From Candidatus Bathyarchaeota archaeon (GTDB lineage Archaea; Thermoproteota; Bathyarchaeia; Bathyarchaeales; Bathycorpusculaceae): a stretch of DNA of 35,573 nt. Positions 1 through 7,440 of this stretch are shown here, piece after piece. The position numbers and the translations under genes are program-made. Location of the stretch: the NCBI GenBank assembly GCA_018396955.1, contig JAGTQI010000006.1:1-35573 (forward strand), given 5' to 3'. Each line of letters starts with the position of its first letter. Position 1 is the first letter of the stretch. The notes beneath the pieces were generated by a model. That model searched no databases. It saw nothing but the letters and a program-made list of their open reading frames with translations, and had not been told where the DNA came from.

Positions 1-384
1 TTTTCTTAAGCCCGGTGGAACTTCGTTAAAATCTTCAATTGGCACGATTAAGCCTTTAACGCCAGCTTTCCTAATGTGGGTTGGCAGTTCCAGAAGCAGG
101 TCCTTATGCAAGCCAGAAGCCACACACAAATCAGATTTCGGGACACTTTTAGGCATGTATTCTTCGGGCTTGTCTATGAAGGCTGGCAAATCCGAAGGCT
201 TCGGAAGCTCTATGGCGGCACGAATGTTCCGTACATAACTGTAAACGCCGTACTTGCATGAGTCGCAGTACAAGCCGCAAGACTTGCAGAAACTTGGGTC
301 ATTAATGAGGTTCCTTATGACACGTTCTGCAAACTCGCCGCTATAAACAAAAATTAAAGTTAAAAACTCTTTTTTGTCTGTCAG
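1..384 (-). CDS. DUF166 family protein, partial (3' end outside window)
   Basis: The minus-strand reading frame from 384 to the window edge encodes at least 128 residues. Near the start it reads FVYSGEFAERVIRNLIND, followed by a cysteine cluster (CKSCGLYCDSC). That pattern, a Rossmann-like opening then a CxxC-x-CxxC cluster, is what I know from archaeal DUF166 proteins, whose biochemical role is unsettled. The frame has a TAA at about 391-393 and no ATG, GTG or TTG before the conserved motif. The best start is a CTG at 384-382, with a GGTG Shine-Dalgarno (CACC at 391-394 on plus) six bases upstream. The gene lies 21 bases after the disulfide oxidoreductase stop, so the two are probably cotranscribed. 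The family call rests on recalled motifs; the start is inferred. Confidence 0.72.
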   Translation of the reverse strand, partial: MTDKKEFLTLIFVYSGEFAERVIRNLINDPSFCKSCGLYCDSCKYGVYSYVRNIRAAIELPKPSDLPAFIDKPEEYMPKSVPKSDLCVASGLHKDLLLELPTHIRKAGVKGLIVPIEDFNEVPPGLRK

Positions 385-405
385 ATTTTACACCACTTGA
401 AATGT

Positions 406-1062
406 TTATGGAACATGTTCTGGGCGGCGGGCGGCAAGCAAAATATGCTCTAGGAAAATTTCCTCTGAAACAGCCCCTATAAACTCCACCTTATCATTAA
501 TGACGGTTTTTGGAACGCCCATAACAGCATACTTATGCCCAATATGTGGAAACTCGCCCACATCGACAACGTCAGCCCTAACAAAGTCGCTTTCAACAGC
601 GAACTTGTAGGCTAGACTCGCAACAGAGGGGCAGTAAGGGCAAGTCAAAGTCACAAAAACCTGAATATGCACTGGTGTCACAACGCCTTTAAGCCTCTCC
701 CTAACACTTTCAGAAATATCTGACCTTCCACGGGAAACAGCGATTATGCCCTCCACAAGAGTTCCAAACTCATAGCCATAGGGCAAGCCGTAAAACCTGA
801 CACCAAAATCCTTCTCGCCAACAATCGCCACTGCTGGAACCTTGTCAATGCCAAAAGCCCTAGCCTTATCCGCATCAGCCACAAAATCATAAACCTCAAC
901 TCCTATTTTATCGCTTAAAGAGGCTAACTCCTCAATAAGCTCCCGCGTCTCCGCACAATAAGGGCACTCATACTCTTGTGTAAAGACAATAAGCCTAACC
1001 AGATTTGGCAGTTTACCAGCTAACTCATCCCGCAAGTGTTTCTTGTGCTCTTCAGAAATCAT
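406..1062 (-). CDS. pdo: Protein disulfide oxidoreductase with two thioredoxin-fold units (glutaredoxin-like)
   Basis: A 218-residue protein with two thioredoxin-like halves, each carrying a CPYC redox motif (C33/C36 in ECPYCAET and C141/C144 in TCPYCPSV). Each half also has a probable cis-proline segment (KVPAVAI near 76; GVPKTVI near 187). This is the layout of archaeal PDO proteins such as those of Pyrococcus and Sulfolobus, cytoplasmic thiol-disulfide oxidoreductases that form or isomerise protein disulfides, or accept electrons from a thioredoxin reductase. Length matches the family (about 215-230). The ATG at 1062 follows a purine-rich GGGATGAG stretch. The gene sits 21 bases after a small membrane-protein gene and just before the DUF166 gene, so the three look like one operon. 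No signal peptide is visible, consistent with a cytosolic role. Confidence 0.93.
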   Translation of the reverse strand: MISEEHKKHLRDELAGKLPNLVRLIVFTQEYECPYCAETRELIEELASLSDKIGVEVYDFVADADKARAFGIDKVPAVAIVGEKDFGVRFYGLPYGYEFGTLVEGIIAVSRGRSDISESVRERLKGVVTPVHIQVFVTLTCPYCPSVASLAYKFAVESDFVRADVVDVGEFPHIGHKYAVMGVPKTVINDKVEFIGAVSEEIFLEHILLAARRPEHVP

Positions 1063-1083
1063 ACGTGCTCATCCCTTCAACAA

Positions 1084-1332
1084 CTACCGCCTTATCTCTA
1101 ACTTGATTTCCTTCCAATCCTCCTTGACGCCACGCAAAGCACTAACAGACCCAACAACTGTGCTGCCTAAAATCTTAACAACAAACTTATTAAGGCTTAT
1201 CTCCTTACCATCAACAAAAAGCTTAACATTCAACACAACCACCAAAAAAAGAAGCGCCCACCAAAAAGTTAAGCTTTTTGCAAACAAAATGACTTTCGCA
1301 TTCATATTCTTAAATTGCGAGTTCCCAGCCAT
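1084..1332 (-). CDS. Small single-pass membrane protein of unknown function
   Basis: An 82-residue ORF with one clear hydrophobic segment (about residues 13-38, containing SLTFWWALLFLVVVLNVKLF). A predicted amphipathic or beta-rich tail follows and ends in a charged KEDWKEIKLEIRR. I do not recognise a named family. It begins at ATG 1332 with no strong Shine-Dalgarno but an A/T-rich tract upstream, so a leaderless transcript is possible; an internal ATG (residue 10, MNAKVILF) is an alternative start. It ends 21 bases before the disulfide oxidoreductase start and runs on the same strand, suggesting cotranscription. An ORF on the opposite strand (1043-1336) is low-complexity and looks like its shadow. 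The TM segment and operon position support a real gene; function is unknown. Confidence 0.6.
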   Translation of the reverse strand: MAGNSQFKNMNAKVILFAKSLTFWWALLFLVVVLNVKLFVDGKEISLNKFVVKILGSTVVGSVSALRGVKEDWKEIKLEIRR

Positions 1333-1422
1333 GTGAAGTAACTTTAATTACATTACCCTTTCGTTATGTTAAAGCATTTATGGTGGTTTAGTGCATCATT
1401 TTATGCGAAGGAATGGGATGTC

Positions 1423-1995
1423 ATGCCGGAAACCATAAGGAGCTTTATAGCCTTTGATATTGAAAGCGCTGATGTTCTGGAAAGGATAACGCAGATGCAG
1501 AAAAGATTGGCTGAGACTGGTGCTGACTTGAAGCTTGTAGAGCCTGGAAACATCCACATAACTGTGCGTTTTTTGGGGAACATAACCCCCAACATGATTG
1601 ACAAAATTTTTGAGGGTATGCAGAAAGTGCGGTTTGTGCCTTTCGAGGTTGAGATTCATGGGGTTGGCGCTTTTCCAGACTTGCGTTATCCTAGAGTTGT
1701 TTGGGCTGGCATTAGGAATGGCGCCAACGAGTTGCGGGGCATCTTCGGCCAACTTGAGCCTTATCTTCGTGGTTTGGGTTTTGCTCCAGACACTAAAGGT
1801 TTCAGTCCCCACTTAACCATTGCCCGCGTTAAGAGTGGACGGAATAAGGCTACCCTTGTAAAGTTTTTGATGGAAAATGCGAACTACGAGTTTGGTGTCG
1901 TTAGAGCTGATTGTTTGAGGCTTAAAAGTAGTAACTTGACGCCTAAAGGTCCCATATATTCCACGCTTAGAGAATACTGCCCACAAAAACAGTAG
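1423..1995 (+). CDS. thpR: RNA 2',3'-cyclic phosphodiesterase (2H phosphoesterase, LigT/ThpR family)
   Basis: From ATG 1423 the protein is 190 residues, the usual size for this family. It starts MPETIRSFIAFDI and carries both signature HxTx motifs of 2H phosphoesterases: H45-I-T47 (NIHITVRFLGN) and H130-L-T132 (FSPHLTIARV). Members hydrolyse 2',3'-cyclic phosphates on RNA ends and can ligate tRNA halves in vitro. The reading frame extends upstream to 1366, but those 19 residues do not resemble the family N-terminus, so 1423 is preferred. It is followed 18 bases later by the CCA-adding enzyme on the same strand, a sensible tRNA end-processing pair. No anomalies in the active-site motifs. Confidence 0.93.
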   Translation: MPETIRSFIAFDIESADVLERITQMQKRLAETGADLKLVEPGNIHITVRFLGNITPNMIDKIFEGMQKVRFVPFEVEIHGVGAFPDLRYPRVVWAGIRNGANELRGIFGQLEPYLRGLGFAPDTKGFSPHLTIARVKSGRNKATLVKFLMENANYEFGVVRADCLRLKSSNLTPKGPIYSTLREYCPQKQ

Positions 1996-2013
1996 CTGGA
2001 TAAGTGGCTATTA

Positions 2014-3438
2014 ATGTCTGAAGATCTGGAAAAAATCTGCAAAACCGTTCTTGAAAGAGTTACGCCCACAAGGGAAAAACGCGAAAAAATAGAGGCTTTG
2101 GCAAAAGAACTAGAAGCCAAAGTGGCTTCAGCCACAACAGATTTTGGTGTTAAGGCAATTGTACGCCTGGAAGGTTCTGTTGCGAAGGATACTTGGCTAA
2201 GCGAAGAGCCCGAAATAGACGTTTTCATGCGTTTGCCAACAAGCATACCTCGCAAGTCTCTAGGCGAGGTAGCCCTAAAAATAGCTAGGCGGGCAACTGA
2301 AGGCGCACGACAAGTGGAGCGCTTCGCTGAACACCCCTACTTGGAGGCTTTTGTTGACGATGTTCGAGTTAACATAGTGCCATGCTACGACACCAAGCAC
2401 GGTGAGTGGCTGAGCGCAACGGACAGAACGCCCTATCACACAGACTATGCAAAAAAACGTTTAACCAGCCAAATGCGAGGCGAAGTTCGCTTACTAAAAA
2501 GGTTTATGAAGGGTGTGGGCGTCTATGGCGCTGAAATAAAGGTTGGCGGTTTCAGCGGATATCTATGCGAACTTCTAATCATAAATTATGGAAGTTTCGT
2601 CGATACATTGAAGGCTTTTGCACAGCATAGAGGGCGCATAATCATAGACATAGAAAACCATTATGAGGAGAGGAAGGAGGAGCTGCCACTATTGTTCAGT
2701 GAACCCCTCGTGATAGTTGACCCGGTTGATAAGGGAAGAAATGTAGCCTCAGCTGTGCAATCCCAAAAACTTTACACTTTTGTGGCTGCGGCGAGAGCCT
2801 TCCTAGAAAAGCCAAGCCTAAAATTCTTCTACCCGCCAGAAACGAAACCGCTAACAACAGGGGAGCTTAAAGCAAAAATTAGCACGCGGGGCTCCGCTAT
2901 GCTTTTTGTGGTTTTTGGGAAAGTTGAGGCTGTTCCAGACGTCCTTTGGGGTCAGCTTTACAAGTCTATGCGTTCACTGACAAAGCTTCTTGAACTTAAC
3001 GATTTCAACTTACTGCGCGGCACAGCGTGGAGCAACGAGAAAGACCTAAACGCCTTCATATTCGAACTTGAAAGCCGCTACCTACCACCATTAAAGAAGC
3101 ATTTTGGACCACCAATAGAGAAAGAAAACGAATGCAAAAACTTCCTTGCAAAATATGCAGGCAGCACCGGAACAGTTGCCGGACCTTATATTGAAGATGG
3201 GAGATGGATAGTCCAAGTTAGGCGAAAATACACGGATGCAGCAGCCCTCTTATACGAAAGGCTGAAGGACGGGGGAAGAAGCGCGGGAGTAGCCAAAGAA
3301 ATAGCACAAGTACTCCGGCATGGGTTTAAAATTTTGGTTAACGAGGAAATAGCCGAAATCTATGGAAAAGACAGCGAATTTGCAAAATTCTTAACAGAAT
3401 TTTTGTCCGGAAAGCCAAAGTGGCTAGAGGAAACCTAA
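2014..3438 (+). CDS. cca: CCA tRNA nucleotidyltransferase (archaeal class I)
   Basis: A 474-residue protein matching archaeal class I CCA-adding enzymes, which build or repair the 3' CCA of tRNA from CTP and ATP without a template. The nucleotidyltransferase core shows the GSVAKDTWLSEEPEIDVF segment (about 54-71), with E67 and D69 as the first two metal-binding carboxylates. The conserved VPCYDT and SATDRTPYHTDY stretches follow. At the position where the third carboxylate is usual (just before VPCY) this protein has N120 (VRVNIVPCY), with D115/D116 nearby. The central and tail domains continue to GKPKWLEET. It lies 18 bases downstream of thpR. The last 15 bases (3424-3438) overlap the 3' end of the convergent uppP gene. 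Identity is secure; the Asn deserves an alignment check. Confidence 0.95.
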   Translation: MSEDLEKICKTVLERVTPTREKREKIEALAKELEAKVASATTDFGVKAIVRLEGSVAKDTWLSEEPEIDVFMRLPTSIPRKSLGEVALKIARRATEGARQVERFAEHPYLEAFVDDVRVNIVPCYDTKHGEWLSATDRTPYHTDYAKKRLTSQMRGEVRLLKRFMKGVGVYGAEIKVGGFSGYLCELLIINYGSFVDTLKAFAQHRGRIIIDIENHYEERKEELPLLFSEPLVIVDPVDKGRNVASAVQSQKLYTFVAAARAFLEKPSLKFFYPPETKPLTTGELKAKISTRGSAMLFVVFGKVEAVPDVLWGQLYKSMRSLTKLLELNDFNLLRGTAWSNEKDLNAFIFELESRYLPPLKKHFGPPIEKENECKNFLAKYAGSTGTVAGPYIEDGRWIVQVRRKYTDAAALLYERLKDGGRSAGVAKEIAQVLRHGFKILVNEEIAEIYGKDSEFAKFLTEFLSGKPKWLEET

Positions 3439-4227
3439 GCATAGGGCGACTATTAAAGAGGTGCCAAGTGCCCAACAATAAAAAGCGAAAAAGTGAAACT
3501 TTTCCCTTGCAATTGTTTTCCAAAGTAGTTTTAAGGCAAGGTAGCCAAAAATCACAGCTACAACCGTGCCAACAGCAGTCTCGACAAAACCAAAACTCGA
3601 AGTAGCTAAAATTTTAAACTGTTCGTAAAGGGTTAGCGCCAAAGCGCCTATTATGGCTGGAATCGACAGAAGGAAGGAGAATTTGAAGGCTTTTTCACGC
3701 CTTATCCCAAGTAGAAGCGCCACGGTAATTGTTAAGCCACTTCTGGAAAGCCCCGGAACAACAGCCATGCCTTGGGCAACACCAATCAAAAAAGCTTGAG
3801 AAAAACCAACACCATCCGCCTTCTCCTTCCCAACCCTTGCGGAGCATAGTGCCACGCCGCAAATGATAAAAGCCGCGGCTATAACTGAAACTTTGCTGAA
3901 AAAGTCTTCTAAAAACACGTGGAAAACAAACCCAATAGCCATGGTTGGCACCGCCCCAACAATTATGAGTGGAACAAATCTTCCATAATCCGACTTGAAG
4001 TCTAAGCGTTTAAGCGCCGCAAAAATTTTTTGAACGTCGCTTCTGAAGAAGATTACTACAACGGCTAATGTTCCCACGTGGAGAACAACTTCAAAGAGCG
4101 CAGGGAGTGTTAGGTTTAAAGCCCTTTCAGCAATTTTCAAATGCCCAGTACTTGATATGGGAAGCCATTCCGTTAAACCTTGAATTATGCCGAGAATCAA
4201 GGCTTTTATTAGCTGGTCAAAACTCAT
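3424..4227 (-). CDS. uppP: Undecaprenyl-diphosphatase (UppP/BacA family)
   Basis: A multi-pass membrane protein of 267 residues with both family signatures: EWLPISSTGHL near the N-terminus (about 20-30) and PGLSRSGLTIT in the second half. UppP enzymes dephosphorylate polyprenyl diphosphate to recycle the lipid carrier used for surface polysaccharides; archaeal members would act on the isoprenoid carriers used in N-glycosylation and glycolipid synthesis. Several hydrophobic stretches fit the usual seven or eight helices. The frame opens at a TTG (4248), but ATG 4227 follows an AAGGG at a normal distance and gives the family-like start MSFDQLIKALILGIIQGLTE. The 3' end overlaps cca by 15 bases in convergent orientation. 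Confidence 0.94.
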   Translation of the reverse strand: MSFDQLIKALILGIIQGLTEWLPISSTGHLKIAERALNLTLPALFEVVLHVGTLAVVVIFFRSDVQKIFAALKRLDFKSDYGRFVPLIIVGAVPTMAIGFVFHVFLEDFFSKVSVIAAAFIICGVALCSARVGKEKADGVGFSQAFLIGVAQGMAVVPGLSRSGLTITVALLLGIRREKAFKFSFLLSIPAIIGALALTLYEQFKILATSSFGFVETAVGTVVAVIFGYLALKLLWKTIAREKFHFFAFYCWALGTSLIVALCLGFL

Positions 4228-4330
4228 GCAACATCCCTTCTCAATCAAGGTAAAGTCTGACTTTGCAACTGTTAAATATTAAAACTTTGGTTTTTAAGAA
4301 ACTTCTATCTCAACATCATCAATATAACGG

Positions 4331-4879
4331 TTAGGTAGGTTTCCCGCGCACAGAAATCCCAACGGCAACCCATATTTCTCCGCTTGAACTTGAGTCCAGA
4401 ACCGTGAGGTATTCATAACGTTTCCATCCGACCACCTCATTGGCTGCCCCGATAACTTGAAAGTCCACCTCTGTTTCGGGGTTTTCAACGCCGATATACG
4501 CACATACAACTGCCAATGTATTGAAGCTCTCTTGCTCGCTATAAAGCCAAAAGGAAACATTAACACGTGAGCGCTCACCCGCTTCAATTTTTGTTTCGAT
4601 CCAGATGGTTCCATCATCTTGCCGTCCATCTATAAAAAACTCCAAGGAGTACCGCCCGGTATGTGTGATACTTGACGTGCGGCTTATGTGCCACTCCACT
4701 GGTTTTCCAGGATTGTTGGGGTCTTCTGGAACATCCGCGTCTACAATCCACCTTCCAAAACCGTTTTCGAAGCTCTTAAAATATGTGATAAAATGAAAGC
4801 ACAAAATCCATATGATAATTACACTGAGCACTATGGCGATTACAGTTAAAAATGTAATAATTACATAAACTCTCTTCAA
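4331..4879 (-). CDS. Membrane-anchored extracellular jelly-roll-like protein, C-terminus frameshifted
   Basis: The protein has one N-terminal membrane anchor (about residues 4-30, rich in I/V/L) and then an extracellular domain of about 150 residues. That domain (FENGFGRWIVDAD, HTGRYSLEFFIDG, RVNVSFWLYSE, WKRYEYLTVL) has the look of a carbohydrate-binding-module-type beta-sandwich. The chosen start is TTG 4879, six bases after AAAAGGTG; the frame also allows GTG 4888. The frame stops at 4331 after RGKPT, but the next frame continues as NRYIDDVEIEVS to a stop at 4294-4296. That is exactly the ending expected for such domains (xIDDVEIxV). Removing one base near 4333-4336 would restore it. No enzyme motif is visible; surface recognition is inferred from fold-like features only. 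Confidence 0.66.
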   Translation of the reverse strand: MKRVYVIITFLTVIAIVLSVIIIWILCFHFITYFKSFENGFGRWIVDADVPEDPNNPGKPVEWHISRTSSITHTGRYSLEFFIDGRQDDGTIWIETKIEAGERSRVNVSFWLYSEQESFNTLAVVCAYIGVENPETEVDFQVIGAANEVVGWKRYEYLTVLDSSSSGEIWVAVGISVRGKPT

Positions 4880-5009
4880 AACCCACACCTTTTCTAACTA
4901 TAGAAAGACGTCTCCCTTATAATGCTATATTTTGGAACAAACTCTTCAGTCCATGATTAAGCTTAAAGACTTTTCAGCGCTTATTATCCCCTTAAAGGTG
5001 AAAAATGTT

Positions 5010-5558
5010 ATGGCCGAATATTCACCCGGAAGTCATGAAGACCGCGAAATTTTGGCTAAAATTTCCACGGAAAAGCTTCTAGACTACTTCTTCTCGCAGA
5101 TTAGGAATTTATGGCGGGTTGACGGCTTATACTTCCTCGGAATAGAGAAAAAGTTTGGAACTAAAGCGGCAACGGAAATCGATGCTGGCGTATGGGAGGC
5201 TATGGCGACTATTGAAGCAAAAAGCCTTCAAAGAATGTTCGGCGTGGGCGAAAACCCAGACATACCAACTATCATGGGGCTTTTGCGTTTGACAAGTTGG
5301 GCTTTAGACCAACCCTTCAAAACAGTGGAAGTTTCAGCAGAAAAAGCCGTTTTAAGCATAAACCGCTGCCGAACGCAGGAGGCTAGGCTGAGCAAGGGTT
5401 TAGGTGAGTTCCCATGCAAAAGCGTCCGGTTCGGCTACTTGAAGAATTTTGCAAAGACCCTAAACCCAAAAGTTGAGGTTAACTGTCTCATCTGCCCACC
5501 GGACAAACATCCGCAAAACCTTTGGTGTAGTTGGGAGTTCAAGATGCCGCGAAAATAA
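5010..5558 (+). CDS. DUF6125 family protein
   Basis: A 182-residue protein with the pattern I associate with DUF6125: an N-terminal helical part (LLDYFFSQIRNLWRVDGLYFLGIEKKFG and DAGVWEAMATIEAKSLQRMFG), then a cysteine-bearing tail with RCRTQEARLSKGLGEFPCK and NCLICPPDKHPQNLWCSWEF. The conserved cysteines in PCK, CxxCPPD and WCxWEF may bind a metal or cofactor; no catalytic role is established to my knowledge. The frame is open from TTG 4932, but ATG 5010 has a strong AAAGGTGA (4994-5001) eight bases upstream, so it is preferred. It is transcribed away from the jelly-roll gene, and a TATA-like CTTATAATG near 4916-4924 could serve it. It appears to stand alone. Confidence 0.75.
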   Translation: MAEYSPGSHEDREILAKISTEKLLDYFFSQIRNLWRVDGLYFLGIEKKFGTKAATEIDAGVWEAMATIEAKSLQRMFGVGENPDIPTIMGLLRLTSWALDQPFKTVEVSAEKAVLSINRCRTQEARLSKGLGEFPCKSVRFGYLKNFAKTLNPKVEVNCLICPPDKHPQNLWCSWEFKMPRK

Positions 5559-5609
5559 TGAATAAAAAAAGAAATTGGAAATTAGAATGTGGTAAAATTG
5601 TAAGCCTAT

Positions 5610-5753
5610 CTACCAGTACCTTCGCCTTTGGTTTCTTCTCTTCATCCAGCATTCACGGCAGTAAACTGGTCTGCTTGGGTCTGGAACGAAGGGAACTTCG
5701 CATTCTTGACCGCAATCAGAGCAGACTGCCTCGTACATCTCTTTCCCAGACAT
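5610..5753 (-). CDS. 47-residue CxxC zinc-ribbon protein
   Basis: A very short gene, ATG 5753 to TAG 5610, encoding 47 residues. It has two cysteine knuckles, C11-x2-C14 (with C18 close by) and C32-x2-C35, flanking an EVPFVPDPSRPVYC linker, then a basic tail (MKRRNQRRRYW). This CxxC...EVPF.P...RPVYCREC arrangement is widespread in archaea and some bacteria as a small zinc-binding protein of unknown role, presumably nucleic-acid or protein binding given its basic tail. The intact start, stop and motif spacing argue strongly for a real gene. An 8-bp perfect inverted repeat lies 32 bases upstream of the ATG. It occupies most of the gap between the DUF6125 gene and Dpo4. Confidence 0.85.
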   Translation of the reverse strand: MSGKEMYEAVCSDCGQECEVPFVPDPSRPVYCRECWMKRRNQRRRYW

Positions 5754-5784
5754 TTCGCCTACTCAACTCCTTCTAATTTATTTT

Positions 5785-5818
5785 GTGCAAAAGCCGCCAA
5801 TGAAAAGCAGTTTTGCAC
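5785..5818. repeat. Inverted repeat (8-bp perfect arms, 18-bp spacer)
   Basis: GTGCAAAA at 5785-5792 is the exact reverse complement of TTTTGCAC at 5811-5818. It lies between the 3' end of dpo4 (5899) and the zinc-ribbon start (5753), both on minus. It could be an operator for the zinc-ribbon gene or an RNA stem-loop in a shared transcript. Function is unknown. Confidence 0.5.
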
Positions 5819-5898
5819 GACCACAGTATAGGCTGCTCAGTCCCATATAAGAATTTGCCACAGAAAAACATGAAGGAATCCATGTGAAAGCCTAAACG

Positions 5899-6981
5899 TT
5901 AGCTGGTGATAACGAGGGGCTTCTGCTTTTCTGCTGATACAAAGTTTGAGACTCTCACGCCCACAAGTCTAATCTTCCTTTCTGGTTTTAGGTAGTCTTG
6001 TATGAGTTCTTTTGCTGTTTTCTTTAGGTCTTGGAGGCGGTTTGTTATGAAGGGCAATGTCTTGCTGTGGGTGTGGGTTTCGAAGTTTTCGTAGCGAACC
6101 CGCAACGTAACAGTCTTAAAGTATAACTGTTGCCCCGTGAGGTCTTTGTGAACCTCTTCTGCGAGCCTTTCTAAAGTGTTTAGCACGAGGTTGAAGTCTG
6201 AAGTGTCCTCTTCAAAGGTTATGTCGCGGCTTATGGACTTTATTTGCCGCTGTTCTTCAACTTCGCTTTTGTCTATGCCGTGAGCCATTAAATAAAGCTG
6301 AGTTCCCATTACGCCGAAGGTTTCTGTCAGCACCGTTGGGTCGCGGCGGGCTAAATCCCCAATAGTTTTTATTCCCATTGCCCGAAGCTTCTGCTCTGTT
6401 TTCCGTCCAACCCACAAGAGCTTGCGAACCGGCAGCGGAGCAAGAAATTTTTCAGCCTCTTCCTCTCTGACAACTGTTAGGCCGTCTGGCTTCTGGTAGT
6501 CACTGGCTATTTTTGCTATGAGCTTGTTGGGTCCAATTCCAATTGAACATGTGAGCCCCTCCTTTTCTATGATTTCCCTTTTTATTTGGCGGGCCAAGGC
6601 TTCTGCTTCCGCATAGTCCTTAACTTTTGAAGTCACATCCAAAAAGGCTTCGTCAATCCCCCAGCTTTCAAACTTGTCCGCATATTTCCGCAGAATCGCC
6701 ATAATCCTTTCTGAAACCCTTGTATAAAGCTCATAGTTCACAGGTAGGTAGATGGCGTGTTGACAAAGTTTCCAAGCCTTCGAGATGGGCATTCCAGACC
6801 TTACGCCATATTTGCGGGCTTCATAGTTGCATGTGCTTACTACACCCCTTCCCTTTCCCTCTTTTGGATCCGCGCCCACAATAACTGGTTTTCCTCGGTA
6901 TTCTGGGTGCTCCCGCTCCTCTATGGCAGTGAAGAAGTGGTCCATGTCCACGTGGAGAATTATACGCTTTTTCTCTGCCAT
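5899..6981 (-). CDS. dpo4: DNA polymerase IV (Y-family, Dpo4/DinB type)
   Basis: A 360-residue Y-family polymerase for translesion synthesis. The palm motif HVDMDHFFTAIE supplies D12 and D14 for metal binding, with F17 at the steric-gate position that excludes ribonucleotides. The second catalytic motif is SWGIDEAFLDVT (D110/E111). The finger/thumb hallmark SIGIGPNKLIAKIASDYQKPDG follows, with helix-hairpin-helix residues near KLLWVGRKTEQKLRAMGIKTIGDLA. The C-terminal little-finger domain ends in RLVGVRVSNF. The tail EKQKPLVITS shows no convincing PCNA-interacting box. Start ATG 6981 gives the typical N-terminus. It is flanked by unrelated small genes. Confidence 0.96.
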   Translation of the reverse strand: MAEKKRIILHVDMDHFFTAIEEREHPEYRGKPVIVGADPKEGKGRGVVSTCNYEARKYGVRSGMPISKAWKLCQHAIYLPVNYELYTRVSERIMAILRKYADKFESWGIDEAFLDVTSKVKDYAEAEALARQIKREIIEKEGLTCSIGIGPNKLIAKIASDYQKPDGLTVVREEEAEKFLAPLPVRKLLWVGRKTEQKLRAMGIKTIGDLARRDPTVLTETFGVMGTQLYLMAHGIDKSEVEEQRQIKSISRDITFEEDTSDFNLVLNTLERLAEEVHKDLTGQQLYFKTVTLRVRYENFETHTHSKTLPFITNRLQDLKKTAKELIQDYLKPERKIRLVGVRVSNFVSAEKQKPLVITS

Positions 6982-7136
6982 AAACCCGACTTTTCCAAAG
7001 TCTTTTTCAAGTGTTAAACGGTTTTCATAAAATTTAATCTATCGCATCTTGCACGTGTTTAGTTTTGCTAATGATTAAAACTTCATAACTTTTAATGCTT
7101 CGGATTCTGACTATAAAGGGCTGAGGATGCACGTAA

Positions 7137-7364
7137 ATGAAGGTGATTATGGAAAAGGATGCCCAACAAATCGCCATAGAATTCCTGAAAAAAAGGAAGA
7201 ACACTGAAAGAGTAGACATATCCTCCATTGAACAGCGAAACGGGTGCTGGGTTATTAAGGGAACATGCCCCATAGACTTGGAGGGACACCCATGGGCTGA
7301 AAAATTCGAAGTTATTGTGGACGCGAAGGGTAAGATAAAATCCACAGACTTTTCACTGTTATAA
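7137..7364 (+). CDS. Small conserved-looking protein, function unknown
   Basis: A 75-residue protein: an N-terminal helix (MEKDAQQIAIEFLKKRKNTERVDI) followed by a beta-rich half (CWVIKGTCPIDLEGHPWAEKFEVIVDAKGKIKSTDF). The helix-then-sheet order with an Ixxx-strand ending KGKI resembles small PepSY-like or cystatin-like folds, but I cannot name a family. ATG 7137 has GAGG (in CTGAGGATGC) about ten bases upstream; a second in-frame ATG at 7149 is preceded by AAGGTGATT but is too close to it. TATA-like sequence (AACTTTTAATG near 7086) lies about 50 bases upstream. The next gene, uspA, is 76 bases downstream on the same strand and has its own Shine-Dalgarno. Confidence 0.68.
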   Translation: MKVIMEKDAQQIAIEFLKKRKNTERVDISSIEQRNGCWVIKGTCPIDLEGHPWAEKFEVIVDAKGKIKSTDFSLL

Positions 7365-7440
7365 ATGTGCAAGCCAACCATTTTTAGAATTAAAAAGCAT
7401 TTTAAATGAGGAAAACTGTTAAGAAAATTGGAGATAATCC

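Noticed and set aside
7066-7140. C/D-box sRNA from ATGATTA and CTGA upstream of 7137
   Set aside because: The C box has a mismatch and no D'/C' pair; it is better explained as the promoter and leader of the small gene.
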